5,083 nt of DNA from an uncultured Aliterella sp. (GCA_905479905.1 CAJQOK010000286.1:1-5083); one strand, 5' to 3'. Counted from the stretch's first letter, positions 1 to 4,981 are shown. Made by a program: numbers and translations. Notes: generated from the letters alone by a model not told the origin.

Positions 1-230
1 TCAAAATTCTCGCTGCTGTCCCCCTAGAAACGGCGGATGTAATTCAATTCTCTAATTCCAGCCCTCCTGGTACACTGGTCGGTATTGTTAAAGGCATGGG
101 GGCGGTAATTCAAACAGGCGAAGGAATGTTGTTATTAAAAAAAGTGCAGTTAGCTGGCAAAAAGCCCCAGTCAGGCGGAGATTTTGTTAATGGGAATCAT
201 TTGACAGTGGGGGAAATGTTGCCGTCGTAG
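1..230 (+). CDS. fmt: Methionyl-tRNA formyltransferase, C-terminal end (5' part outside window)
   Basis: The first complete codon is at base 3 and the frame stays open for 75 residues to TAG at 228-230. The enzyme formylates the amino group of Met-tRNAfMet using 10-formyl-tetrahydrofolate, preparing the cytosolic initiator tRNA for bacterial translation initiation. Only the C-terminal OB-fold-like tRNA-binding domain is visible. Its signature is there in order: a PPGTLVGIVKGMGAVIQTG stretch, then GMLLLKKVQLAGKKP, then DFVNGNHLTVGEML close to the end. This matches the usual Fmt ending (VQ..GKK, then DF.NG...L..G). The catalytic N-terminal domain lies left of the window, so it cannot be judged. 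The last 44 bp overlap the 3' end of the DUF6464-type gene on the other strand. The product call rests on recognising these motifs and is strong; the gene is cut by the window edge and is not itself truncated as far as can be seen. Confidence 0.93.
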   Translation, partial: KILAAVPLETADVIQFSNSSPPGTLVGIVKGMGAVIQTGEGMLLLKKVQLAGKKPQSGGDFVNGNHLTVGEMLPS

Positions 231-585
231 CAAATTCTTCTTGTTCATAAAAACGACACCCGTTGCAAAGTCCTTCGGGGTTGACGGCGCAACGGAGGAT
301 TTCGGAACGAGCATTAAAGCGGCAACTAGCATCGCCAACTACCCAGCGCCCATCTACAAGGCTGCTCTCGGTCGGTCTTTGCGCCAATTGAACAAATAAG
401 GCTATTTTCTGCAATTTATAGCGTCCTGCCTTTAAATGGTAGCGGTGACGACGTTCTAAAACTGCATAGGTGTGATCGCCAACATCAACATAGTTACCTG
501 GTTGGGGTGTCCAATCTAGTTGAACATTGCCTAAACATTGACGTGGGTGCGTCAATATAATCTCTGTAGGTAAATTTTGCTCCAT
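187..585 (-). CDS. DUF6464-type cyanobacterial protein with four-cysteine cluster
   Basis: This is a 132-residue soluble protein with no signal peptide or membrane segment. From memory it matches the cyanobacterial DUF6464 family: an N-terminal LPTEIILTHPRQCLGNVQLD segment, then PQPGNYVDVGDHTYAVLERRHRY (about residues 27-49), K.GRYKLQKIALFVQ (52-66) and a GRWVVGDASCRFNARSEI stretch (79-96). The C-terminal part has Cys88, Cys99, Cys107 and Cys110 spaced C-X10-C-X7-C-X2-C, which could hold zinc or another metal; that is inference from spacing only. The molecular function is unknown to me. The ATG at 583-585 is the first start in the open frame and gives an N-terminus of the expected family type, although no good Shine-Dalgarno precedes it. 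The gene converges on fmt and its last 14 codons overlap fmt antisense. It diverges from the FHA gene across 346 bp. Confidence 0.85.
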   Translation of the reverse strand: MEQNLPTEIILTHPRQCLGNVQLDWTPQPGNYVDVGDHTYAVLERRHRYHLKAGRYKLQKIALFVQLAQRPTESSLVDGRWVVGDASCRFNARSEILRCAVNPEGLCNGCRFYEQEEFATTATFPPLSNDSH

Positions 586-620
586 AAATTAGTTAATGCC
601 TAGTACGTTTAGTTAAATAT

Positions 621-658
621 GCGAAGCCCGTAACCGGGCGCGCTTGCGCTATCGCGCT
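621..658 (+). repeat. Small dispersed GC-rich repeat, copy 1
   Basis: This GC-rich island sits in AT-rich intergenic DNA. It begins GCGAAGC and ends GCGCTATCGCGCT. Internally GCCCG (626-630) and CGGGC (635-639) form a hairpin with loop TAAC, and GCGCG (638-642) pairs with CGCGC (653-657). A second copy in the same orientation lies at 4951-4984, sharing the first 7 bases exactly and 12 of the last 13. Such palindromic, intergenic, short elements are typical small dispersed repeats of cyanobacteria; they have no known coding role. Confidence 0.65.
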
Positions 659-775
659 GTCAACGGTTTTTGGCGTTACTGAAAGAGTAATAATTTTTCC
701 TTTCTGCAATCCTGTATTCTCCCCATTACCCATTACCAGTTTTTAAGTGTATAACTTTTTCTCCTTGAGTAGGAT

Positions 776-809
776 TAGATTCCCAGCAAAGACTAGAATC
801 TAGTTTTTT
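776..809 (+). other. Hairpin followed by T-tract, terminator- or attenuator-like
   Basis: TAGATTC (776-782) and GAATCTA (796-802) form a 7-bp inverted repeat with a 13-nt loop, followed by G and six Ts (804-809). A competing small hairpin, ACTAG/CTAGT (792-796 and 800-804), uses the same bases. The layout resembles an intrinsic terminator on the + strand, but the stem is AT-rich and no + strand gene ends nearby. It could stop upstream read-through into the FHA gene or may be chance. Confidence 0.3.
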
Positions 810-815
810 GCTTAA

Positions 816-843
816 TTGAAGTTAAACTAAGTCATGATAAAAT
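816..843 (+). promoter_or_regulatory. Candidate sigma-70-type promoter of the FHA gene
   Basis: TTGAAG (816-821, four of six matches to TTGACA) and TAAAAT (838-843, five of six matches to TATAAT) are separated by 16 bp. A TG lies just upstream of the -10 box (835-836). Transcription would begin near 850, leaving a leader of about 80 nt before the FHA start at 932. The prediction is by eye and unverified. Confidence 0.4.
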
Positions 844-862
844 TTGAGACGGTAGTTTAACT
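820..862. promoter_or_regulatory. 10-bp perfect inverted repeat bracketing the candidate -10 box
   Basis: AGTTAAACTA (820-829) is the exact reverse complement of TAGTTTAACT (853-862). The spacer is 23 nt and the arms start 33 bp apart, close to three helical turns. The left arm begins at the edge of the candidate -35 box and the right arm falls just past the expected transcription start. That position fits an operator for a dimeric repressor, or a stem-loop if transcription starts further upstream. Which one is inference. Confidence 0.45.
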
Positions 863-931
863 ACTTGTATCGCTACGCGGCAAAAGAATTATCAGTCCTT
901 AAACCTTAACTATTTTCTTACCATTTCTTCA

Positions 932-1354
932 ATGGCTGCTCAAAACAATCCGAGGCATTTACTAATTATTGAAGACGATCAAGGACGTAAGCAATTTTTA
1001 CTTGACAGTTCTGTTTATTCTATTGGTAGAGACACCCGGTGCGACATTCGTTTATTTTCACAGTTTGTTTCGCGCCGTCATGCAACGTTAGTTCAGCTAC
1101 CTAAAGAAGATGGTAGTTGTTATTATCGCATTGTTGACGGCGATTCTAAGGGTAAGCCTAGCGCCAATGGAATGCTAATTAATGGGCGAAAAATCTTGGC
1201 TCACGATCTAAAAAGTCGAGATGAGATTATTTTTGGACCTCAAGTGCGGGCGATATATTATTTACTCAACCGCGAGAATATGCCATCGTTGCCAACAGAC
1301 GAGTTTGATGTAACGCTAATTGGCCCTAATATGATGCCAGATTTTGATGAGTGA
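932..1354 (+). CDS. Small FHA-domain protein (phosphothreonine-binding module)
   Basis: This 140-residue cytosolic protein is essentially one forkhead-associated domain. FHA domains bind phosphothreonine peptides and act as adaptors in Ser/Thr-kinase signalling. The conserved residues are all visible: Gly32-Arg33 in YSIGRD, Ser47 and His50 in SRRH, Asn79-Gly80 and Asn84-Gly85 in the NGMLINGR turn. The beta-rich domain runs from about residue 8 to 113. A short acidic tail (114-140) contains PTDEFDVTLIGP; its threonines could be phosphorylation sites or a self-binding peptide, which is a guess. No kinase, phosphatase or secretion gene is adjacent, so the partner is unknown. ATG 932 is the first start in frame and gives a complete domain; there is no clear Shine-Dalgarno. 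The gene converges on the next one with a 20-bp gap. A promoter candidate with an inverted repeat lies about 70-115 bp upstream. Confidence 0.9.
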   Translation: MAAQNNPRHLLIIEDDQGRKQFLLDSSVYSIGRDTRCDIRLFSQFVSRRHATLVQLPKEDGSCYYRIVDGDSKGKPSANGMLINGRKILAHDLKSRDEIIFGPQVRAIYYLLNRENMPSLPTDEFDVTLIGPNMMPDFDE

Positions 1355-1374
1355 ACTATCGTTGATTTTTTTGC

Positions 1375-1725
1375 TCAACTAGCAAGGCTTTCTACACTTT
1401 GCCAATTTTGATTGAGAGCAATTGTGCTGTTTACTCTCTCAAACACCTGATAACAGTGATTGGCAACTTGCAAAGGCAATTCCTCATTTTTTACAACTAA
1501 GCTCACTCGCGTTTTTGCTTCAGTAGCTGTCGTTCCATCAATCAGTACTTCTACGGATACTAATTTAGCTAAAGATACGTTGCCTGGAATTTCCCGCGCC
1601 ATAATATACTCGCTTTGGTCATAAATAATGTCTAAGTTACAATGGAGCAAAACTTCCTTAATTGATTGTCTTAAATTAAGATTATTTCCATAATTTACAG
1701 CAAAAAAACAAGTGTAACGAGCCAT
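1375..1725 (-). CDS. Conserved-looking hypothetical protein, 116 aa
   Basis: I do not recognise this family. The frame is uninterrupted and the composition is ordinary for a soluble protein, with no signal peptide and no membrane segment. The pattern suggests an alternating alpha/beta fold: a strand at residues 2-10 (ARYTCFFAV), a helix around 17-29, strands near 32-46, 54-62 and 70-79 (KTRVSLVVKN), and a helix at 83-99 (LPLQVANHCYQVFERVN). Cys6, Cys29 and Cys91 do not form a metal-site motif. The ATG at 1723-1725 is preceded by a weak AGGG about 11 nt upstream. A second ATG 10 nt upstream of it is out of frame and leads nowhere. The gene faces the FHA gene, so co-transcription is excluded. 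The long frame, regular secondary-structure pattern and lack of any competing ORF support a real gene; function is open. Confidence 0.72.
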   Translation of the reverse strand: MARYTCFFAVNYGNNLNLRQSIKEVLLHCNLDIIYDQSEYIMAREIPGNVSLAKLVSVEVLIDGTTATEAKTRVSLVVKNEELPLQVANHCYQVFERVNSTIALNQNWQSVESLAS

Positions 1726-2208
1726 TGTACTTCATCCCTAAAACATTCTATTGTCCATGCCAGCTTATCGACATACACCCGTTACGACACTAAAACTGTA
1801 AAGTACCATCTGCAATAAGACTAGGCTTACTGAGATTTGTTTCTATTTTACGTCTTAACTACGTTGATTAATTATACAAAAACGTTAGGGAACTTGCATG
1901 ATCGCGCTCTAGATTTTAAGTTGGGCTGCGTAGTCGATTGACAGGTACAGCCTGATTTTCTAGCTCAAATTCCTAAAACTTTGCGCCATTGCGTTTTATA
2001 TAAAAAAGTTATCAGACCAATGGCAATAATTACGTCAAAATAGAGTGTAATTGGGTAAATTGGGCGATCCTTTCTCCCTATTGCCGGAAAAATCAGGAGC
2101 GCAGGAAAGGGTCAGTTATAGAACAATTTTTAATTGTTTTTGATACTTGCTGCCTATTTTGCTCTGTGCAAGGCACAATAAAAAGAATGGTATTAGGGTT
2201 TGGTGTAG
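1726..2208. other. 483-bp intergenic region without a recognisable gene
   Basis: Both strands are broken by frequent stops; the longest ATG frame noticed, at 1757-1801 (+), has only 14 codons. It lies between divergent starts (the 116-aa protein and the J-domain fusion), so it should contain two promoters, but no convincing -35/-10 pair was found. Visible structure: a tandem AATTGGG (2049-2055 and 2058-2064), a 7-bp hairpin (2122-2138), and a small TGTGC/GCACA hairpin (2165-2177) about 30 bp before the ATG. No tRNA or known riboswitch was recognised. Confidence 0.6.
2122..2138. other. Perfect AT-rich hairpin upstream of the J-domain gene
   Basis: AACAATT (2122-2128) and AATTGTT (2132-2138) are perfect inverted arms around TTT, and more Ts follow on the + strand. 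It lies about 70 bp before the J-domain start. It could be an operator, a leader structure or a weak terminator; the AT-only stem makes the last unlikely. Confidence 0.3.
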
Positions 2209-2970
2209 ATGAACGATCTAGACCGATGTTACAGATTACTTGGGCTTGAGCCAGGAGCATCCCTCGAAGAAGTCAATCAAGCTTACAAAGACTTAGCTTT
2301 TATTTGGCATCCCGATCGCATTCCTCAAGATAATCTGCGGCTACATCAAAAAGCACAAGACAAAATTAAAGAAATTAATCACGCGCGCGATCGCCTGCGT
2401 GAAGTAAAAACGCGCGATCGCACTCCCACAGCTTACACTTCTCAACAAAGAAAGCCGCCACAATCGTCGCCACCAAGCTATTATCAATCTTCGCCACCAA
2501 AAAAGCCGCCCCAGTCGCCGCCACCGCCACCACCACCATCTAGTTACTCTCAATCTTCCCGGCATCAATCTCATTATGCGTCTTACAGTCAGCCTAAAAA
2601 GTCTCATGGCGACTTAAGCGGCGTAGATTTAAGAGGTGCAAATCTCCAAGAAAAAGATTTCTCTTACCGAAACTTAAGCAAAGCTAATCTCAGCGAGGCT
2701 AACTTGAGCGATGCTTTTCTCCATAAAGTCAATTTGCAAGAAGCCGATCTATCTAGAGCAAATTTATTTAGAGCTAACTTATTGCAAGCAAATCTTAGTA
2801 ATGCTAACTTGCGCGAAAGTAACTTAATTGGAGCAGATTTTAGCGGTGCAGACTTGAGTGGAGCCGATTTGAGCGGTGCTAAAGTGGGAGCAGGCGATCG
2901 CATTATGGTTAAGTTAACAGGCGCAAATTTGCGGGGAACTATTATGCCTAATGGTCAAATTCATCAATAA
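2209..2970 (+). CDS. J-domain / proline-rich linker / pentapeptide-repeat fusion protein
   Basis: The protein has 253 residues in three parts. Residues 4-66 are a J domain: helix I with YRLLGLEPGAS, helix II with YKDLAFIWHPDR carrying the obligatory His34-Pro35-Asp36, and helix III AQDKIKEINHARDRLRE. J domains stimulate the ATPase of an Hsp70 (DnaK) and deliver clients. Residues about 73-132 are a low-complexity linker rich in Pro, Ser, Gln and Tyr, with seven prolines at 104-110. Residues about 135-244 are pentapeptide repeats of the A(D/N)LXX type, expected to fold as a right-handed quadrilateral beta-helix, with an irregular insert near 225-235. The end, GTIMPNGQIH, is a common close for this repeat class. 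The Gly/Phe and zinc-finger regions of a true DnaJ are missing, so this is a type III J protein, probably soluble. ATG 2209 is preceded by no strong Shine-Dalgarno but starts the J domain exactly. A terminator follows 41 bp after the stop. The client is unknown. Confidence 0.93.
   Translation: MNDLDRCYRLLGLEPGASLEEVNQAYKDLAFIWHPDRIPQDNLRLHQKAQDKIKEINHARDRLREVKTRDRTPTAYTSQQRKPPQSSPPSYYQSSPPKKPPQSPPPPPPPSSYSQSSRHQSHYASYSQPKKSHGDLSGVDLRGANLQEKDFSYRNLSKANLSEANLSDAFLHKVNLQEADLSRANLFRANLLQANLSNANLRESNLIGADFSGADLSGADLSGAKVGAGDRIMVKLTGANLRGTIMPNGQIHQ
2387..2394. repeat. HIP1 octamer GCGATCGC
   Basis: Perfect HIP1 palindrome inside the J-domain gene, at the end of helix III (Arg-Asp-Arg codons). Confidence 0.9.
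2414..2421. repeat. HIP1 octamer GCGATCGC
   Basis: Second perfect HIP1 copy, 27 bp (nine codons) after the first and in the same reading phase, so both encode Arg-Asp-Arg. Confidence 0.9.
2894..2901. repeat. HIP1 octamer GCGATCGC
   Basis: Perfect HIP1 copy in the irregular insert of the pentapeptide-repeat region (GAGDRI), again read through an Asp-Arg pair. Confidence 0.9.
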
Positions 2971-3010
2971 TTATTGTGGGCGATTTCTTTGATTCTTATC
3001 AATCTTTAGC

Positions 3011-3037
3011 AGGATGACTAAGTTAGTCATCCTTTTT
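3011..3037 (+). terminator. Intrinsic terminator of the J-domain/pentapeptide gene
   Basis: AGGATGACT (3011-3019) pairs perfectly with AGTCATCCT (3025-3033) around loop AAGTT, and five Ts follow (3033-3037). It begins 41 bp after the J-domain gene stop. There is no T-tract in the minus direction, so it does not clearly serve the facing 58-aa gene. Confidence 0.85.
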
Positions 3038-3071
3038 ATACTAAGAAAATTTTTAAAATTGGTAAGCTATT

Positions 3072-3248
3072 CTACACATTGATAATGCCAAAATAGAAAC
3101 CTGCAAATATAACTAGACCTCCTAAAGCTATCAATACTAGGGTAATTCCCCAAGACCATGAAGGCGTTTGCTCTGGAGTAAGTACGCTGTTACGCTGCTC
3201 TTGAGTAATTTGATTGTTGTCAGGATTAGTGTTTTTTTGGGTTTCCAT
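3072..3248 (-). CDS. Small single-pass membrane protein, 58 aa
   Basis: The frame runs from ATG (complement of 3246-3248) to TAG (complement of 3072-3074). The first 29 residues are polar and rich in Asn, Gln and Thr (METQKNTNPDNNQITQEQ). A hydrophobic segment follows at about residues 35-57 (ITLVLIALGGLVIFAGFYFG), preceded by PSWSWG. That is the layout of a single transmembrane anchor with tryptophans at the interface; the N-terminal half would be outside the bilayer. Cyanobacteria carry many such small thylakoid or plasma-membrane proteins, but I cannot place this one in a named family; it lacks the chlorophyll-binding motif of high-light-inducible proteins. No Shine-Dalgarno is evident before the ATG. 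The gene is divergent from PPK2 (108 bp between starts) and converges on the J-domain fusion. Support comes from the sharp polar-to-hydrophobic organisation and an intact frame; expression is unproven. Confidence 0.68.
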   Translation of the reverse strand: METQKNTNPDNNQITQEQRNSVLTPEQTPSWSWGITLVLIALGGLVIFAGFYFGIINV

Positions 3249-3346
3249 GAGTAAAATAAAATTAGAACTTATTACTAATATTTGTGTGCTACATCTTCAA
3301 TTGCATCATGCCTAAGAAAGAGTAATTTAAATTATTTAGAAAACTT

Positions 3347-3351
3347 GGAGG
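3347..3351 (+). promoter_or_regulatory. Shine-Dalgarno GGAGG fixing the PPK2 TTG start
   Basis: GGAGG stands 5 nt before an in-frame TTG at 3357-3359. It is the strongest ribosome-binding site seen in the window. It decides the PPK2 start, because the frame has no ATG before the Walker A region and the upstream TTG at 3282 has no such site. Confidence 0.75.
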
Positions 3352-3356
3352 TAATT

Positions 3357-4298
3357 TTGCAAAAAGATAAGTCTAAGTCAAAAAATAGCCCCAAACAAGC
3401 AGAAAGTTCTCAAACTAAACAAGCTACAGATTCAGCAATTGAGCAAGTAACTTTCTTACCAAAAACAAGCTCTAGTTCGCCACCAAAGCCTGATTATCCC
3501 CGCTATCGCGTAGAACCAGGAAAATTGATTAAGTTAGCTGATTTTGATGCTAATTTGTGCGAAAGTTACAGAAAAAAGAAAGATATTATCGAAGAACTTG
3601 TTTATCAACGTGATCGCTTAGGAGCGCTGCAACAGCGTCTTTATGCGGAAAATCAACGCAGTTTATTAATTGTTTTGCAAGCAATGGATACGGGGGGTAA
3701 AGATGGCACAATTAAACAAGTTTTTAGCGGTGTCAATCCTCAAGGTTGCCGCGTTTGGTCGTTTAAACATCCTAGTTTAGAAGAATCAAATCATGACTTT
3801 TTATGGCGTTATCATCAACATACCCCGCAAAAAGGAATGATTACAATCTTTAATCGTTCTCATTACGAAGACGTGCTAATTGTGCGAGTTAAAAAATTAG
3901 TGGAAGATGAAGTATGGCAAAAACGCTATCAGATAATTAATGATTTTGAAAAAATGCTTACTCTTAGTAATATTACGATAATTAAGTTTTTTCTCCACAT
4001 CTCTAAAGCTGAACAAAAACTGCGTTTAGAAAGTCGTTTAGAAAACCCTGACAAGCTATGGAAGTTTTCAATTAATGATGTCAACGAGCGGTTGTGGTGG
4101 GATGATTATCAGTTAGCGTATCAAGATGCGATTAATAACTGTTCTACAACTTATGCACCTTGGTATGTTGTGCCTGCTAACAAAAAATGGTATAGAAATT
4201 TAGTAATTGCACGGGCGATCGCCGATACACTAGCAGCAATGAATCCTCAATATCCCCAAGCTGAAGCAGCTATCAAAGATATTACAATACCTGACTAA
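3357..4298 (+). CDS. ppk2: Polyphosphate kinase 2 family protein, class III-like
   Basis: This cytosolic enzyme transfers phosphate between inorganic polyphosphate and nucleotides. Class III members phosphorylate both AMP and ADP, so they can make ATP from polyphosphate. From the TTG start it has 313 residues. After a basic, Ser/Gln/Lys-rich N-terminal extension (1-46) come the family opening YPRYRVEPGKLIKLADFD (47-64), Walker A with Asp111 and GGKDGT (113-118), Walker B IFNRSHYEDVLIVRV (164-178), then the lid region WQKRYQIINDFEKML and KFFLHISKAEQKLRLESRL (210-228), and YAPWYVVPANKKWYRN (266-281) near the end. From memory this order and wording resemble Meiothermus/Deinococcus class III enzymes more than class I or II; the class assignment is inference. 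All key motif residues look intact. TTG 3357 is preferred for its GGAGG site; an extension to TTG 3282 would add 25 unlikely residues. The stop is 7 bp from the convergent CPBP gene. Confidence 0.92.
   Translation: MQKDKSKSKNSPKQAESSQTKQATDSAIEQVTFLPKTSSSSPPKPDYPRYRVEPGKLIKLADFDANLCESYRKKKDIIEELVYQRDRLGALQQRLYAENQRSLLIVLQAMDTGGKDGTIKQVFSGVNPQGCRVWSFKHPSLEESNHDFLWRYHQHTPQKGMITIFNRSHYEDVLIVRVKKLVEDEVWQKRYQIINDFEKMLTLSNITIIKFFLHISKAEQKLRLESRLENPDKLWKFSINDVNERLWWDDYQLAYQDAINNCSTTYAPWYVVPANKKWYRNLVIARAIADTLAAMNPQYPQAEAAIKDITIPD
4215..4222. repeat. HIP1 octamer GCGATCGC
   Basis: Perfect HIP1 copy near the 3' end of the PPK2 gene, read as part of ARAIAD. Confidence 0.9.
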
Positions 4299-4305
4299 AA
4301 AAACC

Positions 4306-4893
4306 TTACTCTGTCTGGGATTGTGGATGTTTTAGCTTCCAAATAGAACTAGAAATTAGATTGATCAAGACGTGAGCAATAATTGGGACAAGTAAATTAT
4401 TTGTTATTACTGCACTGTAGCCAAGAATAAAGCCGACGATAGTAGCCCAGACAACGTACTGCCATTGCTTGCAATTGCTCAGGTGCAAAATCCCAAAACA
4501 AAGACTAGATACAGCGATTCCGGTTGTATCAGTGCCAAATGCTGGCAGCATTACACCCCTAAACAATAGTTCTTCGCTGAGTCCTGGTAATAATCCTACC
4601 CAAATTAAATCAGGCAGTACCAAGGGTTTAAGGACAAACTCTAAGTAAAAATCGGCACTATTGCGGTAAGCTGCCCAAAATTGGTACATTAAAGAGCTAA
4701 TAGTCGTGACGATCGCAGCTATGGCAATGGCAAAGGGTAGGGTGGCTGCATTCCACTGCAAAGGCAATAAGGCAACATCGCCCAATTGTAACCAAAGCTT
4801 GGCAAGTAACCCCAATAAAACGGCAGTCACACCCATAGCTATAAGTAACTGAGTGCGTGTCAGAGGTTGAAGTTGGGGATCGATTTGGGTCAC
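4306..4893 (-). CDS. CPBP-family intramembrane metalloprotease (CAAX protease / ABI type)
   Basis: This is a 195-residue polytopic membrane protein with about six hydrophobic segments (roughly 15-35, 51-69, 92-106, 124-139, 145-162, 166-184). The three CPBP motifs are complete: EELLFRG with Glu107, Glu108 and Arg112; FGILH with Phe133 and His137; and HVLIN with His174 and Asn178. In this family (Rce1-like) the glutamates and histidines form the active site in the membrane, so it is predicted to be catalytically competent. Substrates could be prenylated or membrane peptides; in cyanobacteria most members are uncharacterised, and no bacteriocin-like partner is adjacent. The start is GTG (complement of 4891-4893); no ATG lies upstream in frame and no Shine-Dalgarno is seen, so the start is less certain than the family. 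A dispersed repeat and palindrome lie upstream, then a probable same-strand gene end. It converges on PPK2 with 7 bp between stops. Confidence 0.9.
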   Translation of the reverse strand: MTQIDPQLQPLTRTQLLIAMGVTAVLLGLLAKLWLQLGDVALLPLQWNAATLPFAIAIAAIVTTISSLMYQFWAAYRNSADFYLEFVLKPLVLPDLIWVGLLPGLSEELLFRGVMLPAFGTDTTGIAVSSLCFGILHLSNCKQWQYVVWATIVGFILGYSAVITNNLLVPIIAHVLINLISSSIWKLKHPQSQTE

Positions 4894-4929
4894 AAAAGGT
4901 TTGGGGAGACGATAAAAATTAAAGCACTG

Positions 4930-4981
4930 GCGATAGGGAATTCTAGCAGGGCGAAGCTTTGCGAGCTTGTGGCTCTATCGC
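4930..4981 (-). repeat. Inverted repeat GCGATAG...CTATCGC around the second dispersed repeat
   Basis: GCGATAG (4930-4936) and CTATCGC (4975-4981) are perfect 7-bp arms enclosing 38 nt. The interior holds a near-palindrome around AAGCTT (4954-4959). It lies 37 bp upstream of the CPBP start, so its transcript could fold in the 5' leader. It lacks a T-tract for termination in the minus direction close to the stem. Confidence 0.5.

Larger units (their letters stand above)
586..931. other. Divergent intergenic region between DUF6464-type and FHA genes
   Basis: This 346-bp stretch has no ORF of note on either strand. It holds a GC-rich dispersed repeat (621-658), a T-tract hairpin (776-809), and a promoter candidate with an inverted repeat near the FHA gene (816-862), all listed separately. 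The promoter of the DUF6464-type gene must lie at its left end, in AT-rich sequence, but no convincing -35/-10 pair was seen there. Confidence 0.7.

Noticed and set aside
1361..1379. GTTGA/TCAAC hairpin with a T-rich loop between the FHA gene and the 116-aa gene
   Set aside because: The stem is only 5 bp and the Ts are in the loop, so it does not look like an intrinsic terminator on either strand.
1757..1801. 14-codon ATG frame on the + strand
   Set aside because: It is too short and without a ribosome-binding site or recognisable content.
1997..2004. TATATAAA as a promoter -10 box for the J-domain gene
   Set aside because: No -35-like hexamer lies at a suitable distance, and the site would leave a leader of about 200 nt; not supported enough to list.
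2341..2607. 88-codon minus-strand frame opposite the J-domain and linker
   Set aside because: Its composition is dominated by Arg and Trp runs because it is the reverse of proline codons; it is a shadow of the fusion gene.
2664..2903. 79-codon minus-strand frame with APLKSAPLKSA repeats
   Set aside because: It is the antisense reading of the pentapeptide-repeat codons; the periodic repeat keeps the opposite frame open.
2611..2940. Tandem DNA repeat in the pentapeptide region, considered as a CRISPR-like or mobile array
   Set aside because: The periodicity is 15 bp and in frame, explained by A(D/N)LXX protein repeats; there are no spacers.
3282..3356. 25-residue N-terminal extension of PPK2 from TTG 3282
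   Set aside because: There is no ribosome-binding site before it, the residues do not resemble PPK2, and a good GGAGG-TTG start lies downstream in frame.
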